From a virus, in the IMG/VR virus record IMGVR_UViG_3300043395_003089, positions 25,168 to 89,167 of that record: DNA of 64,000 bases; one strand, given 5' to 3'. Made by a program: the position numbers and the translations under genes. Shown here piece by piece: positions 29,748 to 38,620 of the stretch. The notes under the pieces are model-generated. The model was given only the letters and a program-made list of their open reading frames with translations. It ran no database searches and was not told where the DNA came from. Every line of letters begins with the position of its first letter. The stretch's first letter is position 1.

Positions 29748-30551
29748 TCAGTAGATGATGCCGGTCGCGAGATCGAGATGGCCGACGACCACTCGAAAGT
29801 CGACGGCGAAGCGCTTACCCTTCGAGCGCGCGTTCTTGCAGAAGTAGAGATCTTGCGTGAACGCGATCGGGCTACCGTCGACGACGTCAGCGACGGTGAC
29901 GAACCAAGGCGGTTCGAGCTGACGGAACAACTCCATACGATAGAGCGAGCAGCCCATCGCGATGCCGTTCACCTCCATCACATGGCCCTTGGCCTGCGCC
30001 TCGCGCACATCGCGTGGCCTGAAGTCGAGCACGCCAGTTCGCGCGTACTCCTCGGGGTCGCCGTACGCCATCGGCATGTTGATGTCGCCTTTGGTGTAGT
30101 AGATCCCAGACACGCCGTCATAGGGCCCAGCTTCGATCGTCTGTAGGAGCTTGATGTGCGCGTCGGGCGGCTGGAGGTTGTCGGTTTCCATCGTCATGAT
30201 GTACTTCCACTTCGACAGCTCCGGGTCGGCGAGTACCTGTTGGATCACTCGCGTATATGCAACACCGACTTCATCGCCGGTCGCGAACAGCATCGCGCGC
30301 TTCTGATTCATCGGCGCCATCAGACCCTGCCACGTCTGTTGGACGCGCAGATCGACCATCGTGTCTCGTGCTGGGACGATGATCACCGTCGAGTTGTCTT
30401 TGTAGGTCGAGCCCGGAAGATGCGTGACGCGCTCGAAGCCAAGGCCCTCGAAGGAGCCGATATCGACTTGGCCCTTGGGGGGCAGATGATATCGAACACC
30501 GTGAGGCGTTGACGCGGGCTGAGGCTTTCCAGCCGGCTTCTTTTTCTTCAC
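29748..30551 (-). CDS. GT-A glycosyltransferase (267 aa)
   Basis: STVIIVPARDTMVDLRV starts a GT-A fold, METDN near residue 118 is the metal-binding DxD-type motif, and YDGVSGIYYT and VNGIAMGCSLYRMELF are typical acceptor-side segments. Transfers a sugar from a nucleotide donor. GTG start with the promoter hexamer 7 bases upstream. Confidence 0.75.
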   Translation of the reverse strand: MKKKKPAGKPQPASTPHGVRYHLPPKGQVDIGSFEGLGFERVTHLPGSTYKDNSTVIIVPARDTMVDLRVQQTWQGLMAPMNQKRAMLFATGDEVGVAYTRVIQQVLADPELSKWKYIMTMETDNLQPPDAHIKLLQTIEAGPYDGVSGIYYTKGDINMPMAYGDPEEYARTGVLDFRPRDVREAQAKGHVMEVNGIAMGCSLYRMELFRQLEPPWFVTVADVVDGSPIAFTQDLYFCKNARSKGKRFAVDFRVVVGHLDLATGIIY

Positions 30552-30558
30552 GCAGCGG

Positions 30559-30581
30559 ACGCTACCACGCTGCTCTGCCAG
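30559..30581 (-). promoter_or_regulatory. TGGCAG-box promoter of gene at 30551
   Basis: CTGGCAGAGCAGCG, TGG, then TAGCGT on the minus strand. This copy joins the box and the GTGGTAGCGT form in one site. Confidence 0.65.
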
Positions 30582-32300
30582 CTACTTCGCGGCCCAACCC
30601 GTGTTCCCGGTGCCCGATTCCTTGATGTACATCGAAGTGCCGGCGCCGCCGTCGAGACGCAGAAACTGGGACCCGATTCGTGCCGTGACGTTGCTCTCTG
30701 GGTCACCGTTGCCGGCGATGATCTGCGGGCCGAACGTGCACGCGTTCGAGGCGATGCGAACGTAGACACCCGCTGGCATCGAGAACGCGGCGACCGAGGC
30801 ATTGATCGCCACACCCGCGACCATCAAGAAATCGGTGAACGCTGCCGCGTTGGGGCCGTCGAAGTTGACGCCGGTCGCGACCGCATCGAACGTGCCGCCC
30901 GTCACTTGAATCGCGCCGATGTTCGCGCCGTTCGACAGCACGTGCACGCCATTCGCCCAGGTGCCAGCGTCTGCGGCGATCAAGCTGTTCGAGACCTGGA
31001 TGTTATCGGCGACGACGGCAACCGCCTCGATCAAGATCGCGTCGGCAACGGAAGCCCCCGCGTCGGCGACGAGCGGAACGTTCGCCTGGATCTGCGTCGT
31101 GTGACAGTCGAGCGCATGCAGAAGCCCGGACGTCGCGCCCGTCGTGTCTTGGATCCAGTGGTTTCGTTGGACCTGGACCTGCGAACAGGTATCGAGCTTG
31201 ACGATGAGGCCATCGGCGCAAGTCGACGCACGCGAGACGATGTTGCCTTGCACCTGCGAGTTGGTGGTGTCCTCGACGGTGATGCAGGCATCGGTGATCG
31301 CGGCGACCGAACACACGATCTGGTTGTGCTGCAATTGCAGCTTGGTCGCGTCAGCGATCGCGACAAAGCCCGAGATGTCGTTGATCGCGATCGACACACG
31401 TTCCAGAATCGCCGTCGAGCCCAGCTTGATGGCACACTTGGTCGCGTTCGTGATCCGGTTGCCGATGATCTTGATGTCGGCGATGTCCTCGCCGACGGTG
31501 TCTTCGATCAAGATCGTATTGTCTTCGGCCGTCGTGTTGATGACGTCCGAATCGATGATCCACACCGTGCTGACGTTGCCGTCGAGCCAGATGTTCGGCC
31601 CACCAGCGTCGCGCATGTCACAGCCGTCGATCCACACGACATCGACTGGATCAGCCGTGCCGCCCATGAACACGTAGGCACCCGCGTTCGCGACGCCACC
31701 CGTGTAGCGGCAGTTGATGAACTTGACGATCGACGCCTCGATCACGTTGATCAGATGGCACTGATTCGCGCCGACGTTCGAGAGCCCAGATTGATCGAAC
31801 GTCAAGAGCTCGAATTCGGTCGAGTTGGAGCCACCGTCGATCCTGAACAGGTTGTAGGCGCCGCCGCCAGCGCTGCCGGATTGCTTGAGCGTCGATCCCT
31901 GCCAGCCCGTGCCGAGGAAGCGCACGTTGTCAATATTGTCGAGCAGAAACGAATACGGGTTCGCGCCGTTCTTGCCGCACAAGTACGTGCCGGGCGGAAA
32001 GTACACCGTCCCGCCGATCACGGCCGCATCGTCGATCGCGAGTTGGATCGCTGCGCGATCGTCGGTCACGCCGTCGCCGGTTGCGCCATAGTCCTTGACG
32101 TTGAAGTAGATGCCGGTCGGAACGAGCGTCCACGCGGTGTCGCCTGCACCGGTCTTGGTGTAGTCGCCAGCTGTCCCAGAGCGCCAATACTTACTGCCGA
32201 CCGCCGCCGCGATGCCCGCGCCAGCTGTCGGATCGACGGTGTCGGAGATGAGATCGACGGTGTTGAGCTTGCCGCGAACGAAGGAAAGTGTTTTGGACAT
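30582..32300 (-). CDS. Beta-helix spike protein with pectate-lyase-like fold (572 aa)
   Basis: Residues about 68-115 (FNVKDYGATGDGVTDDRAAIQ, YFPPGTYLCG) are the Pectate_lyase_3 signature found in phage spikes. A long right-handed beta-helix region rich in Asn/Asp/Val follows, ending with a short MYIKESGTGNTGWAAK motif shared with the next gene. Receptor binding or surface-polysaccharide depolymerisation is expected; a catalytic site is not identifiable by eye. Confidence 0.8.
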   Translation of the reverse strand: MSKTLSFVRGKLNTVDLISDTVDPTAGAGIAAAVGSKYWRSGTAGDYTKTGAGDTAWTLVPTGIYFNVKDYGATGDGVTDDRAAIQLAIDDAAVIGGTVYFPPGTYLCGKNGANPYSFLLDNIDNVRFLGTGWQGSTLKQSGSAGGGAYNLFRIDGGSNSTEFELLTFDQSGLSNVGANQCHLINVIEASIVKFINCRYTGGVANAGAYVFMGGTADPVDVVWIDGCDMRDAGGPNIWLDGNVSTVWIIDSDVINTTAEDNTILIEDTVGEDIADIKIIGNRITNATKCAIKLGSTAILERVSIAINDISGFVAIADATKLQLQHNQIVCSVAAITDACITVEDTTNSQVQGNIVSRASTCADGLIVKLDTCSQVQVQRNHWIQDTTGATSGLLHALDCHTTQIQANVPLVADAGASVADAILIEAVAVVADNIQVSNSLIAADAGTWANGVHVLSNGANIGAIQVTGGTFDAVATGVNFDGPNAAAFTDFLMVAGVAINASVAAFSMPAGVYVRIASNACTFGPQIIAGNGDPESNVTARIGSQFLRLDGGAGTSMYIKESGTGNTGWAAK

Positions 32301-32310
32301 CGCTTAGCTC

Positions 32311-34095
32311 CTACTTGGCATCCCAACCCGTGTTGCCGCCGCTGTCGCCTTCCTTGACGTAGAGCGTGGTGCCAGCGCCGCCGCCGGTCGAGCGAAGGCC
32401 GTACGAGCCGATCGCAGCATCGACGACGCCCGCGGGGTCGACCTGGAGTTGATAGATCGTTGGCCCAAGATCGGTGCCGGTGCCGTCGATCGGAATCGAC
32501 GTCAGCGGCGCGTTCAAGACCACTGCGCCGACGTTGGCATCCGCGAACACGTTGCGGCCGAACACCGATGCATCGGTGACCTGCGAGAGTCGCGCACCGC
32601 GTTGCGTGTGCCGAATGAAGTTGTCGGTGCAGCTCACCGGGCCACAGTCGAAACCGGTCGCACCAACAATAATCGCGTTCTCGAACCGTGCGTCAATACC
32701 GATGCCCATATTGGCCGTGACCGCGAGATCGAAGATGTCACGGTTGTTGGCGATGAATTGCGTCGCTTGGCCATTGTCGGCGGGGAATTCGAGGCGGATT
32801 AGGTTCGCGACGATGAGCCCGCGACGGACATCCTGATATGACACACCTGCGCCGTCGCTCGCGCCCGACAGGTTTTGCACGATGTTGCTATCGGTGACGA
32901 TGCCCTCGACGTCGCCATCGCCACCGAGATTCGCGACGTCGACCATCAATACAGTCGACGTGTTGCCGTCGACGTAGATCTGATTGCAATCGATCACGAG
33001 ATCGTGCGCGAACTTGAAGAAACTGATCGCGAAGGCTTCCGAGGCTGCGGGCGGCGAGATGTTGATGTCGACGATGTTTCCGGTGAATAGGAGCCTGGAA
33101 ATATTGCCGCCCGAGACATTGCCCTCACCAGCTTGCGAGACACCCTGCATTGTCGTGTTGTGCGCGTAGATCGTATCGGAATGCGACTGGTCATCAGAGC
33201 CGTTGCCCGATAGCGTGACCGAGCCCTCGAAGTGGTTGCGTAGGATGCGCATGCTCGTATTCGAGCCGACGCCCGATGGCTCGAAGTCGACCGGGCCCGC
33301 ACCCGTGCAGTAGTTCGCGTCGAGCGTGACGTCGTCGACGGCGCGTTGGAACGAGAAACACGTACGTGACGCAGGCGTGTTGTCCATCTCGAACACGCAG
33401 CGCTTGCAGAGAATGTCGCGTACGCGATTCGTGTTGTTGGCGCCGAGGAAGCGCACGGCGTCGCCACGCGTGTGGCCGAAGTAGCAATCGAGGATGAATG
33501 ATTGCCCGGTCTCGACGATCACCGAGGCGACCGTGTTCTCGAAGTGAATCAGGTGTTGCTGCTCGTTCTCGTTGGTGAGCGCCGAGCGCATCATCAGGCT
33601 CTTGAAGCCAATGCGCTTGCAGCCCGCGGTCATGTTGAACAAGCGACGATCTGTCGAAGTGCCGTTACCTGACATCACGAGCGCGCTCGAACGCCCGCAG
33701 CCCATGAACAAGACGCCCGAGCTCGCGGAGCCCGACATCGTAAAGATGGTGATTCCTGCAACGACGAAACACGCGTACGTGCCCGGCGGGAAGAACACGA
33801 CACCGCCACCAGCGGCGATCGCTGCATTGATCGCGAGTTGAATCGCTGCACGATCGTCGGTGACTCCGTCACCGGTCGCCCCGAACGTCTTGACGTTGAA
33901 GTACGGCGCACGTAGAAGCTCTTGCGTCCACGAGGTATCCGTCGAGCCCATCTTGAGCCACGGAATACCGATCGTCTGCTCGTATTGGCTGCCGACGGGA
34001 GCGGCGACGCCAGCACCAGCGATCGGGGATGCCACACCCGACACGAGATCGAGCGCGTTGAGCCGCGCCCGAATCATGGAGAGTGCCTTGCTCAT
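32311..34095 (-). CDS. Second beta-helix spike protein, paralogue (594 aa)
   Basis: Same architecture as the gene at 30582: MSKALSMIRARLNALDLVSG start, FNVKTFGATGDGVTDDRAAIQ near residue 68, beta-helix body, and an LYVKEGDSGGNTGWDAK end. The N- and C-terminal ends are well conserved and the body diverged, as for spikes that keep the same virion socket and oligomerisation end but bind different receptors. ATGA overlap with the fibre gene upstream. Confidence 0.8.
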   Translation of the reverse strand: MSKALSMIRARLNALDLVSGVASPIAGAGVAAPVGSQYEQTIGIPWLKMGSTDTSWTQELLRAPYFNVKTFGATGDGVTDDRAAIQLAINAAIAAGGGVVFFPPGTYACFVVAGITIFTMSGSASSGVLFMGCGRSSALVMSGNGTSTDRRLFNMTAGCKRIGFKSLMMRSALTNENEQQHLIHFENTVASVIVETGQSFILDCYFGHTRGDAVRFLGANNTNRVRDILCKRCVFEMDNTPASRTCFSFQRAVDDVTLDANYCTGAGPVDFEPSGVGSNTSMRILRNHFEGSVTLSGNGSDDQSHSDTIYAHNTTMQGVSQAGEGNVSGGNISRLLFTGNIVDINISPPAASEAFAISFFKFAHDLVIDCNQIYVDGNTSTVLMVDVANLGGDGDVEGIVTDSNIVQNLSGASDGAGVSYQDVRRGLIVANLIRLEFPADNGQATQFIANNRDIFDLAVTANMGIGIDARFENAIIVGATGFDCGPVSCTDNFIRHTQRGARLSQVTDASVFGRNVFADANVGAVVLNAPLTSIPIDGTGTDLGPTIYQLQVDPAGVVDAAIGSYGLRSTGGGAGTTLYVKEGDSGGNTGWDAK

Positions 34096-35387
34096 ACGCT
34101 TTGCCCGAGCTGAATGATCGGTAAGCTGCCAGCGGCGATTGCAGTGCCGCGGATATCGCTGAACGCGACCGAGCTCGGAAGCGCGGCGGTTTGCACGCTG
34201 AGGAAGCCACGACCAAGATACTCTTGATTGGTCGCGTTGTTTGCCGCACCGAGGAAGCCCGACAACGCCGAGGCTTGCGTCGCGTCAACTAGAAGCTGAC
34301 GGAATGACGCGTTCTGACTCGAAAACGTCGAGGCCGCGAGCACGCCGAACCAGTAGTCGTTTTTGGGCAACGTCGATGACCAAGCACCCGACGTGAGACG
34401 GATACCGTTGTTGATCGACGAGTTGACGGTGCCGCTATGGTTGACCGTGCCCGAGATCGACGACGACATCAGGAGCGAAAGCGTGCTGACGTTCTTGGTG
34501 TAAACGCCGAGCTGATAGCTCCACGAGATCGTGCCGGTCGAGTCGGTCGCGCCCGAGAAGTGCACGAGCGCGTTGAACTGGCTGAACACGACGTTTGGCG
34601 CCGTGAGCGGCTGGATGTGCAGCGAGCTTTGTTGAAGGTTCTGTAGGCCTGCGCTTTGAATCGAGAGCGGATAGAATTGCGAGTGGCTGAACGTGTCGCC
34701 GCCGGCTGCGACCGACGCCGTGATCACGTTCGAGCCGGCCATGCCGAATGTCACGCCGTTGCTGTTGGCGAAGCTCACGGTGCCCGTCGAGACGCTCTGC
34801 GTACCCGCGGAAAGCGCGAACGGCGTTTCAGCCGCGACGCTCGCCGTGATCGTATTGCCGTTGACGCCGAACGACACGCCGGAGCCGTTCGCGAACGAGA
34901 CGCCCTGTCCGGTCGCGTTCGTCGTGCCGCCCGAGATCGACTTGATCGCCGCGACTGACGCCGAGGCCGTCATCGTCGCCGAGCCCGCCATGCCGAACGA
35001 GACGTTGCCGGCGTTCGAGAACACGACGGTGCCCGTCGAGACGCTCTGCGTGCCGCCCGAGATCGCGAACGGGGTCTCGGCTGCGACGCTCGCCGTGATC
35101 GTCGAGGCGTTCAGCCCAAACGAGACGCCGTTCGAGTTGCTGAAAACAGCCGTACCCGTGGCCATCGATTGCGTACCCGCGGACAGGCCGATGCCGGCCT
35201 CGGGCACCACGCTCGCCGTGATCGTGTTGCCGTTGATCCCGAACGACACGTTGTTCGAGTTGGCGAAGCTGACGCCCGGTCCGGTGGCGTTGGTCGTGCC
35301 TCCCGAGATCGCGGTGATGCCGCCAGCGCCGCCGCTAGCACCACCAGCGCCCGCGTTTGGGGTAAAGCCATCACAACAGCCGCTCAT
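34092..35387 (-). CDS. Fibre-like protein with five FSNSNGxSFG repeats (431 aa)
   Basis: Begins MSGCCDGFTPNAG, then five repeats of about 38 residues (ISGGTxxxTGxxVSFANSNxVSFGxNGxTITASV) to about residue 215. A 215-residue C-terminal domain with FSHSQFYPLSIQ and an internal Ser/Thr-rich beta region follows. Shares its repeat with the gene at 26731. Candidate receptor-binding fibre. Confidence 0.7.
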   Translation of the reverse strand: MSGCCDGFTPNAGAGGASGGAGGITAISGGTTNATGPGVSFANSNNVSFGINGNTITASVVPEAGIGLSAGTQSMATGTAVFSNSNGVSFGLNASTITASVAAETPFAISGGTQSVSTGTVVFSNAGNVSFGMAGSATMTASASVAAIKSISGGTTNATGQGVSFANGSGVSFGVNGNTITASVAAETPFALSAGTQSVSTGTVSFANSNGVTFGMAGSNVITASVAAGGDTFSHSQFYPLSIQSAGLQNLQQSSLHIQPLTAPNVVFSQFNALVHFSGATDSTGTISWSYQLGVYTKNVSTLSLLMSSSISGTVNHSGTVNSSINNGIRLTSGAWSSTLPKNDYWFGVLAASTFSSQNASFRQLLVDATQASALSGFLGAANNATNQEYLGRGFLSVQTAALPSSVAFSDIRGTAIAAGSLPIIQLGQSV

Positions 35388-35390
35388 GAT

Positions 35391-35915
35391 TCACCCCAGA
35401 TATTCGCGTGCGCGAATCGGCCGCGCACGAACCGTGACGGTCTCGCCGCCGGGGATAGCGATGTCGCCAGCAACGCCGCCGACACTGATGAAGTCGTATA
35501 GCGATAGATCGCTGACCATCTCGGTGTAGCCAACGAGCTCGCCGCTTCCAACGTTCAAGACGATCGGAATCTGTGGCGCAACACCACCCCGCGCCATCCC
35601 GAGCGCACCAAGCAACGTTCGTTGCAAGTTGCCTGCGGCGTCGACGATCGCGCCGTAGAGGCCGATCTGTTCCGCGAACGTGCCGTTACCGATCACGAGG
35701 GCGGCACTCGCCGTGAATTCGAGCGCGAAACACGTGTACGGCGATTCGGTCGCGCGACGAAGCGTCTTCCAGACTTCGCAGCTCACGTAACCGCCGTTGG
35801 CGCCGCCGAGAGACAGGACGGGCGCGTTGGTGAGTACGTTCACGACGAGCGACGATTCGTCCCTCCCGACCGAAGGGACGTTGCGCAGAAGCGGAAAGCG
35901 GATCGTCTTGCTCAT
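35391..35915 (-). CDS. Putative virion protein, beta-rich (174 aa)
   Basis: MSKTIRFPLLRNVPSVGRDES start, then a domain dominated by beta strands and Ala/Gly/Val (FTASAALVIGNGTFAEQIGLYGAI). No membrane span. Its place between fibre and membrane-protein genes suggests a spike-base or capsid-associated protein (inference). Confidence 0.55.
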   Translation of the reverse strand: MSKTIRFPLLRNVPSVGRDESSLVVNVLTNAPVLSLGGANGGYVSCEVWKTLRRATESPYTCFALEFTASAALVIGNGTFAEQIGLYGAIVDAAGNLQRTLLGALGMARGGVAPQIPIVLNVGSGELVGYTEMVSDLSLYDFISVGGVAGDIAIPGGETVTVRARPIRAREYLG

Positions 35916-35918
35916 CGC

Positions 35919-36476
35919 TTAGCGGCCCTTCTTTGCCGGCTTGCGGAACTTGGTGAACGCGATCAGGAGCGCGATGCCGCCGCCGATGCCGATGCCGGCT
36001 TGCTGCCACTGTGGGAGCTGAGTGAACCAGAGCCGCGTCTTCATCCACGTGCCGGCGCCAGGTGGCGCTTGGACGTTGAACGCGCCGCGGTCGGGCAACG
36101 TGCCACCGCTTGGGGGCCGCACGAGGCTGACCGTCGCCGCTGGTTGAAGGTCGACGCCGTCTGCTACTTTCGTCAGGAACGTGTTGAGCCCGACGTTGGC
36201 TTGCATGACCTTAGTGTGATCGAGCGCGCCGCTGTCGGTGATCAGCGACGTCAATAGGCTGCGCGCGGTCTCTTTGTCGTTCTGATCGACGCAGAGCTCG
36301 ACGCCACCATCGCCGTCGACGCAGCCATCGGTGCCGCCCACCCAACCGAGCGCCCGAAAGACGCCGTTGGACGTCTTGTCGCCCATGCCGCCATCGATCG
36401 CGAGCTGCGAGAAGCCGGCCTCGCTGGCGTATCGATTCAGCGTCGCTTGCAGCTTGGCCAGATTCTCGCTTGCCAT
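35919..36476 (-). CDS. Membrane-anchored protein with peptidoglycan-binding-like N-terminus (185 aa)
   Basis: The N-terminus (LQATLNRYASEAGF, IDGGMGDKTSNGVFRALGW) resembles a type 1 peptidoglycan-binding domain. A Pro-rich linker and AGIGIGGGIALLIAFTKF, a C-terminal membrane anchor with a basic tail, follow. Same plan as the protein at 49254. Candidate virion membrane protein contacting the wall. Confidence 0.65.
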   Translation of the reverse strand: MASENLAKLQATLNRYASEAGFSQLAIDGGMGDKTSNGVFRALGWVGGTDGCVDGDGGVELCVDQNDKETARSLLTSLITDSGALDHTKVMQANVGLNTFLTKVADGVDLQPAATVSLVRPPSGGTLPDRGAFNVQAPPGAGTWMKTRLWFTQLPQWQQAGIGIGGGIALLIAFTKFRKPAKKGR

Positions 36477-36485
36477 GTTGCTTTG

Positions 36486-36491
36486 ACCCTA
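36486..36491 (-). promoter_or_regulatory. Leaderless-type promoter (TAGGGT) of gene at 36476
   Basis: GTGGTAGGGT on the minus strand; 9 bases to the ATG. Confidence 0.5.
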
Positions 36492-36506
36492 CCACAACAG
36501 CCGGGC

Positions 36507-36512
36507 TATCTT
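36507..36512 (+). promoter_or_regulatory. Leaderless-type promoter (TATCTT) of gene at 36519
   Basis: GGGCTATCTT ends 6 bases before ATG 36519; divergent from the copy at 36486. Confidence 0.5.
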
Positions 36513-36518
36513 GCTTGT

Positions 36519-37370
36519 ATGTCAGCCCTACGCGGTAGCTCTACGGCCTGCTACCCGTATTTTCATGGTCAGTACGCGCCGCTCGCCGCCGGGCCGCAGA
36601 CGTACATTCGATCGGGATGCAGCGTCGGCAGTAACGGCAACGTCAACTGCGACCCCGAAGACATGCGCGCGAACGCCGAGCTGCAACTGGCACAACTCGG
36701 CTTCCCTCGCGAGCTGTCACTAGAGACCTACACGCTCGCGCGCTACATGCAGGGCGAGGTTGGTAGCGGCACCGTCGAGGAACGCGTCGCCGTCGGTGAA
36801 GCCGCCGTCAATCGCGCGAAGCGTGAACGCACGACGGTCAACGGGCTGTTGCTGTTTCGCCAGCCACAAGGCCACCCGAACCGCGGATGGTACGGGCCGA
36901 TCCATGGCGTCGGGACTGGCGTCTCGACGGCGCCGTACGGCCGATGGGCGACGACAAGCGCCGACCCGACACTCCTGACGTTGCTGCTCGCCGAGCTGGT
37001 GATGTCGGGCAAGAGCTACGATTTCTCGCGCGGCGCCGACGATCAAGATGGGCCCGAGGCCTGGATCGGCCAGGGCCAGGCGTCGCTCGATGGCTACGTG
37101 CGGCGGCTCGCGAGCTCGAACAAGTTCTGGGTCGGGCCGTTGCCCGGCGTCGACCACTGGCACACGTTCCTACAATTCACCGCGGGGCCGTTCGACGACA
37201 AGCAAGCGCTCTTGCAACGAGGTCTCGAAGCACTCAGCCTGCCGGCGCAGCGCCCGCAATGGCCGGCGGATCTGCCGCTCTGTAGCAAGCCCGCGGGCGG
37301 GGCGTTGCTATGGACCGTCGGCGTACTCGCGACGATCTTCGGTGGGTGGTGGGCTGCAAATCGAGCCTAG
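36519..37370 (+). CDS. Cell-wall hydrolase (SleB/CwlJ-like) with C-terminal membrane anchor (283 aa)
   Basis: ATG 36519 gives MSALRG, the LRG-type N-terminus seen in other virion candidates. LARYMQGEVGSGTVEERVAVGEAAVNRA is the signature of the cell-wall hydrolase family (SleB/CwlJ, Hydrolase_2), with the conserved Glu in GEVG. The C-terminus GALLWTVGVLATIFGGWW is a membrane anchor. A virion-carried peptidoglycan hydrolase for genome entry fits best. Confidence 0.75.
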   Translation: MSALRGSSTACYPYFHGQYAPLAAGPQTYIRSGCSVGSNGNVNCDPEDMRANAELQLAQLGFPRELSLETYTLARYMQGEVGSGTVEERVAVGEAAVNRAKRERTTVNGLLLFRQPQGHPNRGWYGPIHGVGTGVSTAPYGRWATTSADPTLLTLLLAELVMSGKSYDFSRGADDQDGPEAWIGQGQASLDGYVRRLASSNKFWVGPLPGVDHWHTFLQFTAGPFDDKQALLQRGLEALSLPAQRPQWPADLPLCSKPAGGALLWTVGVLATIFGGWWAANRA

Positions 37371-37393
37371 TTCGCACGCACTGGAAACGGTGA

Positions 37394-37399
37394 TAGGCT
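37394..37399 (+). promoter_or_regulatory. Leaderless-type promoter (TAGGCT) of gene at 37410
   Basis: GTGATAGGCTGACAGC with a 10-base gap to the ATG. Confidence 0.55.
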
Positions 37400-37409
37400 G
37401 ACAGCTCAG

Positions 37410-37547
37410 ATGAGCAACACGCCCAACAAGTCGTGCTGCACGCGGCCGATCGTCAGGCCGGCAGTGCCGCCTGCCCGTCCCGCGATTCGACCGGTCGCCC
37501 CCAAACCACGCCCGATCCGCCCCCTCGGCACTCGGCCTGTGCGCTAG
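37410..37547 (+). CDS. Pro/Arg-rich 45-aa peptide
   Basis: MSNTPNKSCCTRPIVRP followed by repeated Arg-Pro pairs. Highly basic and proline-rich, like DNA- or RNA-binding tails. The promoter motif is directly upstream; the next gene's hexamer overlaps its stop. Confidence 0.55.
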   Translation: MSNTPNKSCCTRPIVRPAVPPARPAIRPVAPKPRPIRPLGTRPVR

Positions 37548-37550
37548 TAT
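37545..37550 (+). promoter_or_regulatory. Leaderless-type promoter (TAGTAT) of gene at 37561
   Basis: GCGCTAGTAT; the TAG is also the stop codon of the previous gene. 10-base gap. Confidence 0.45.
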
Positions 37551-37560
37551 CGGAGTCACT

Positions 37561-37821
37561 ATGGCAAAGGCATGCACCACTCGTCGCGTCGTCATTCGCA
37601 AGAAGCACGGCCGCAAGCTCAAGAGCCCGATCACGTTCACGGCACACAAGGGGACCGGATGCCCGAAGCCGCGCCGCTCGACGGGCCACCTGAAGGAGTA
37701 CAAGCAGATCTTCAGGATCGAGGCGAAGGCTTGCGCGAAGCGCCAGGGCAAGAACTGGAACCGCAAGACCTACGCGCACTGTATCGGCCAAGGCATGAAG
37801 ACCGCCTTCAAGAACCGCTAG
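37561..37821 (+). CDS. Basic Cys-containing small protein (86 aa)
   Basis: MAKACTTRRVVIRKKHGRK start; Lys/Arg-rich throughout with four cysteines. Composition and size resemble the protein at 4339. Likely nucleic-acid binding and possibly a genome-condensing virion protein. Confidence 0.7.
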   Translation: MAKACTTRRVVIRKKHGRKLKSPITFTAHKGTGCPKPRRSTGHLKEYKQIFRIEAKACAKRQGKNWNRKTYAHCIGQGMKTAFKNR

Positions 37822-37838
37822 AGCTGCGCTGGCTGTTC

Positions 37839-37907
37839 GTGATCTTCGGGCCGACGTTGCTCGTCATCGTCGGCGTAGCGGTAGCGCTGGTGGCGTGGCT
37901 CGGTTAG
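37839..37907 (+). CDS. Possible 22-aa membrane peptide
   Basis: GTG 37839 would give a peptide that is one transmembrane helix (FGPTLLVIVGVAVALVAWLG). The frame is open upstream but has no better start. No clear ribosome-binding site; low confidence. Confidence 0.35.
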   Translation: MIFGPTLLVIVGVAVALVAWLG

Positions 37908-37917
37908 CGAGCCGCGC

Positions 37918-38160
37918 TCACTTCGAGGCCGATGCGTTCGCTACGAGCGCGTCTTTGACGACGACGACGAGCGAGTCTTCCTCGTGTAGCTCGACATGAG
38001 GGACGCCACCGGTTCCGGTGATGTCGTCGAGCTCGGCGTTGATCTCATCGGCGAGCGCGCGGTTGCGCTTGTACGCATCGCAGGCTCGCTTGCCGGCCGC
38101 TTGCATCCGATGCGTTGCGACGACGCCCGACTCCCGTTTGGTGCCGTTCGTGGGGGGCAT
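37918..38160 (-). CDS. Hypothetical protein (80 aa)
   Basis: Predicted helical N-terminal half and an acidic C-terminal half (HEEDSLVVVVKD). Leaderless-type hexamer 6 bases upstream. Unknown. Confidence 0.65.
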   Translation of the reverse strand: MPPTNGTKRESGVVATHRMQAAGKRACDAYKRNRALADEINAELDDITGTGGVPHVELHEEDSLVVVVKDALVANASASK

Positions 38161-38166
38161 GGCTCT

Positions 38167-38172
38167 ACTGTA
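38167..38172 (-). promoter_or_regulatory. Leaderless-type promoter (TACAGT) of gene at 38160
   Basis: TACAGT on the minus strand ends 6 bases before the ATG. Confidence 0.45.
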
Positions 38173-38204
38173 AGCGATCCACGGGCCAAAAAGCGAAGGA
38201 CGCT

Positions 38205-38582
38205 CTAACGGCGAGGCATCAGGAAGCGCTCGTAGACCTTGTTGAGCACCTCGGTGTTCGATTGTGCGGTCTTGGTCGCCTCGTCGGCCATGCGATCAAC
38301 CACATCGGAAAATTCTTTCCTGATCATGTCTTCGCGCTCTTGCGCCGACTCGCGCAAAGCTTGCAGCTGCCTCGCGTACTCGACGAGCGCAGCGACGTGC
38401 TTGGCCTCGTACTCGGCGCGTAGCGACTGCTCCTTAGCGGCCCACGCGACACGATCGGCTGTGATCTTGTCGTCCTTCGCCTCGGAGCGCTTGTAGAGCG
38501 CGAGGATCACGTAAGCGAACACGAACACGAAGACGCCGAGGAGCCCGTATTGCAACGCGGTGCTTTTGGCGATCTCTTCCAC
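38205..38582 (-). CDS. Single-span membrane protein with coiled coil, holin/spanin-like (125 aa)
   Basis: N-terminal span (YGLLGVFVFVFAYVILALYK) followed by about 80 residues of charged coiled coil. This layout is common to phage inner-membrane spanins and some holins, but no specific family is recognised. GTG start, hexamer 6 bases upstream. Confidence 0.6.
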   Translation of the reverse strand: MEEIAKSTALQYGLLGVFVFVFAYVILALYKRSEAKDDKITADRVAWAAKEQSLRAEYEAKHVAALVEYARQLQALRESAQEREDMIRKEFSDVVDRMADEATKTAQSNTEVLNKVYERFLMPRR

Positions 38583-38588
38583 AGCCCG

Positions 38589-38594
38589 AGATTA
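38589..38594 (-). promoter_or_regulatory. Leaderless-type promoter (TAATCT) of gene at 38582
   Basis: TAATCT on the minus strand ends 6 bases before the GTG start. Confidence 0.45.
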
Positions 38595-38620
38595 CCATCA
38601 GGGGGTGACAGCCCGCGATG

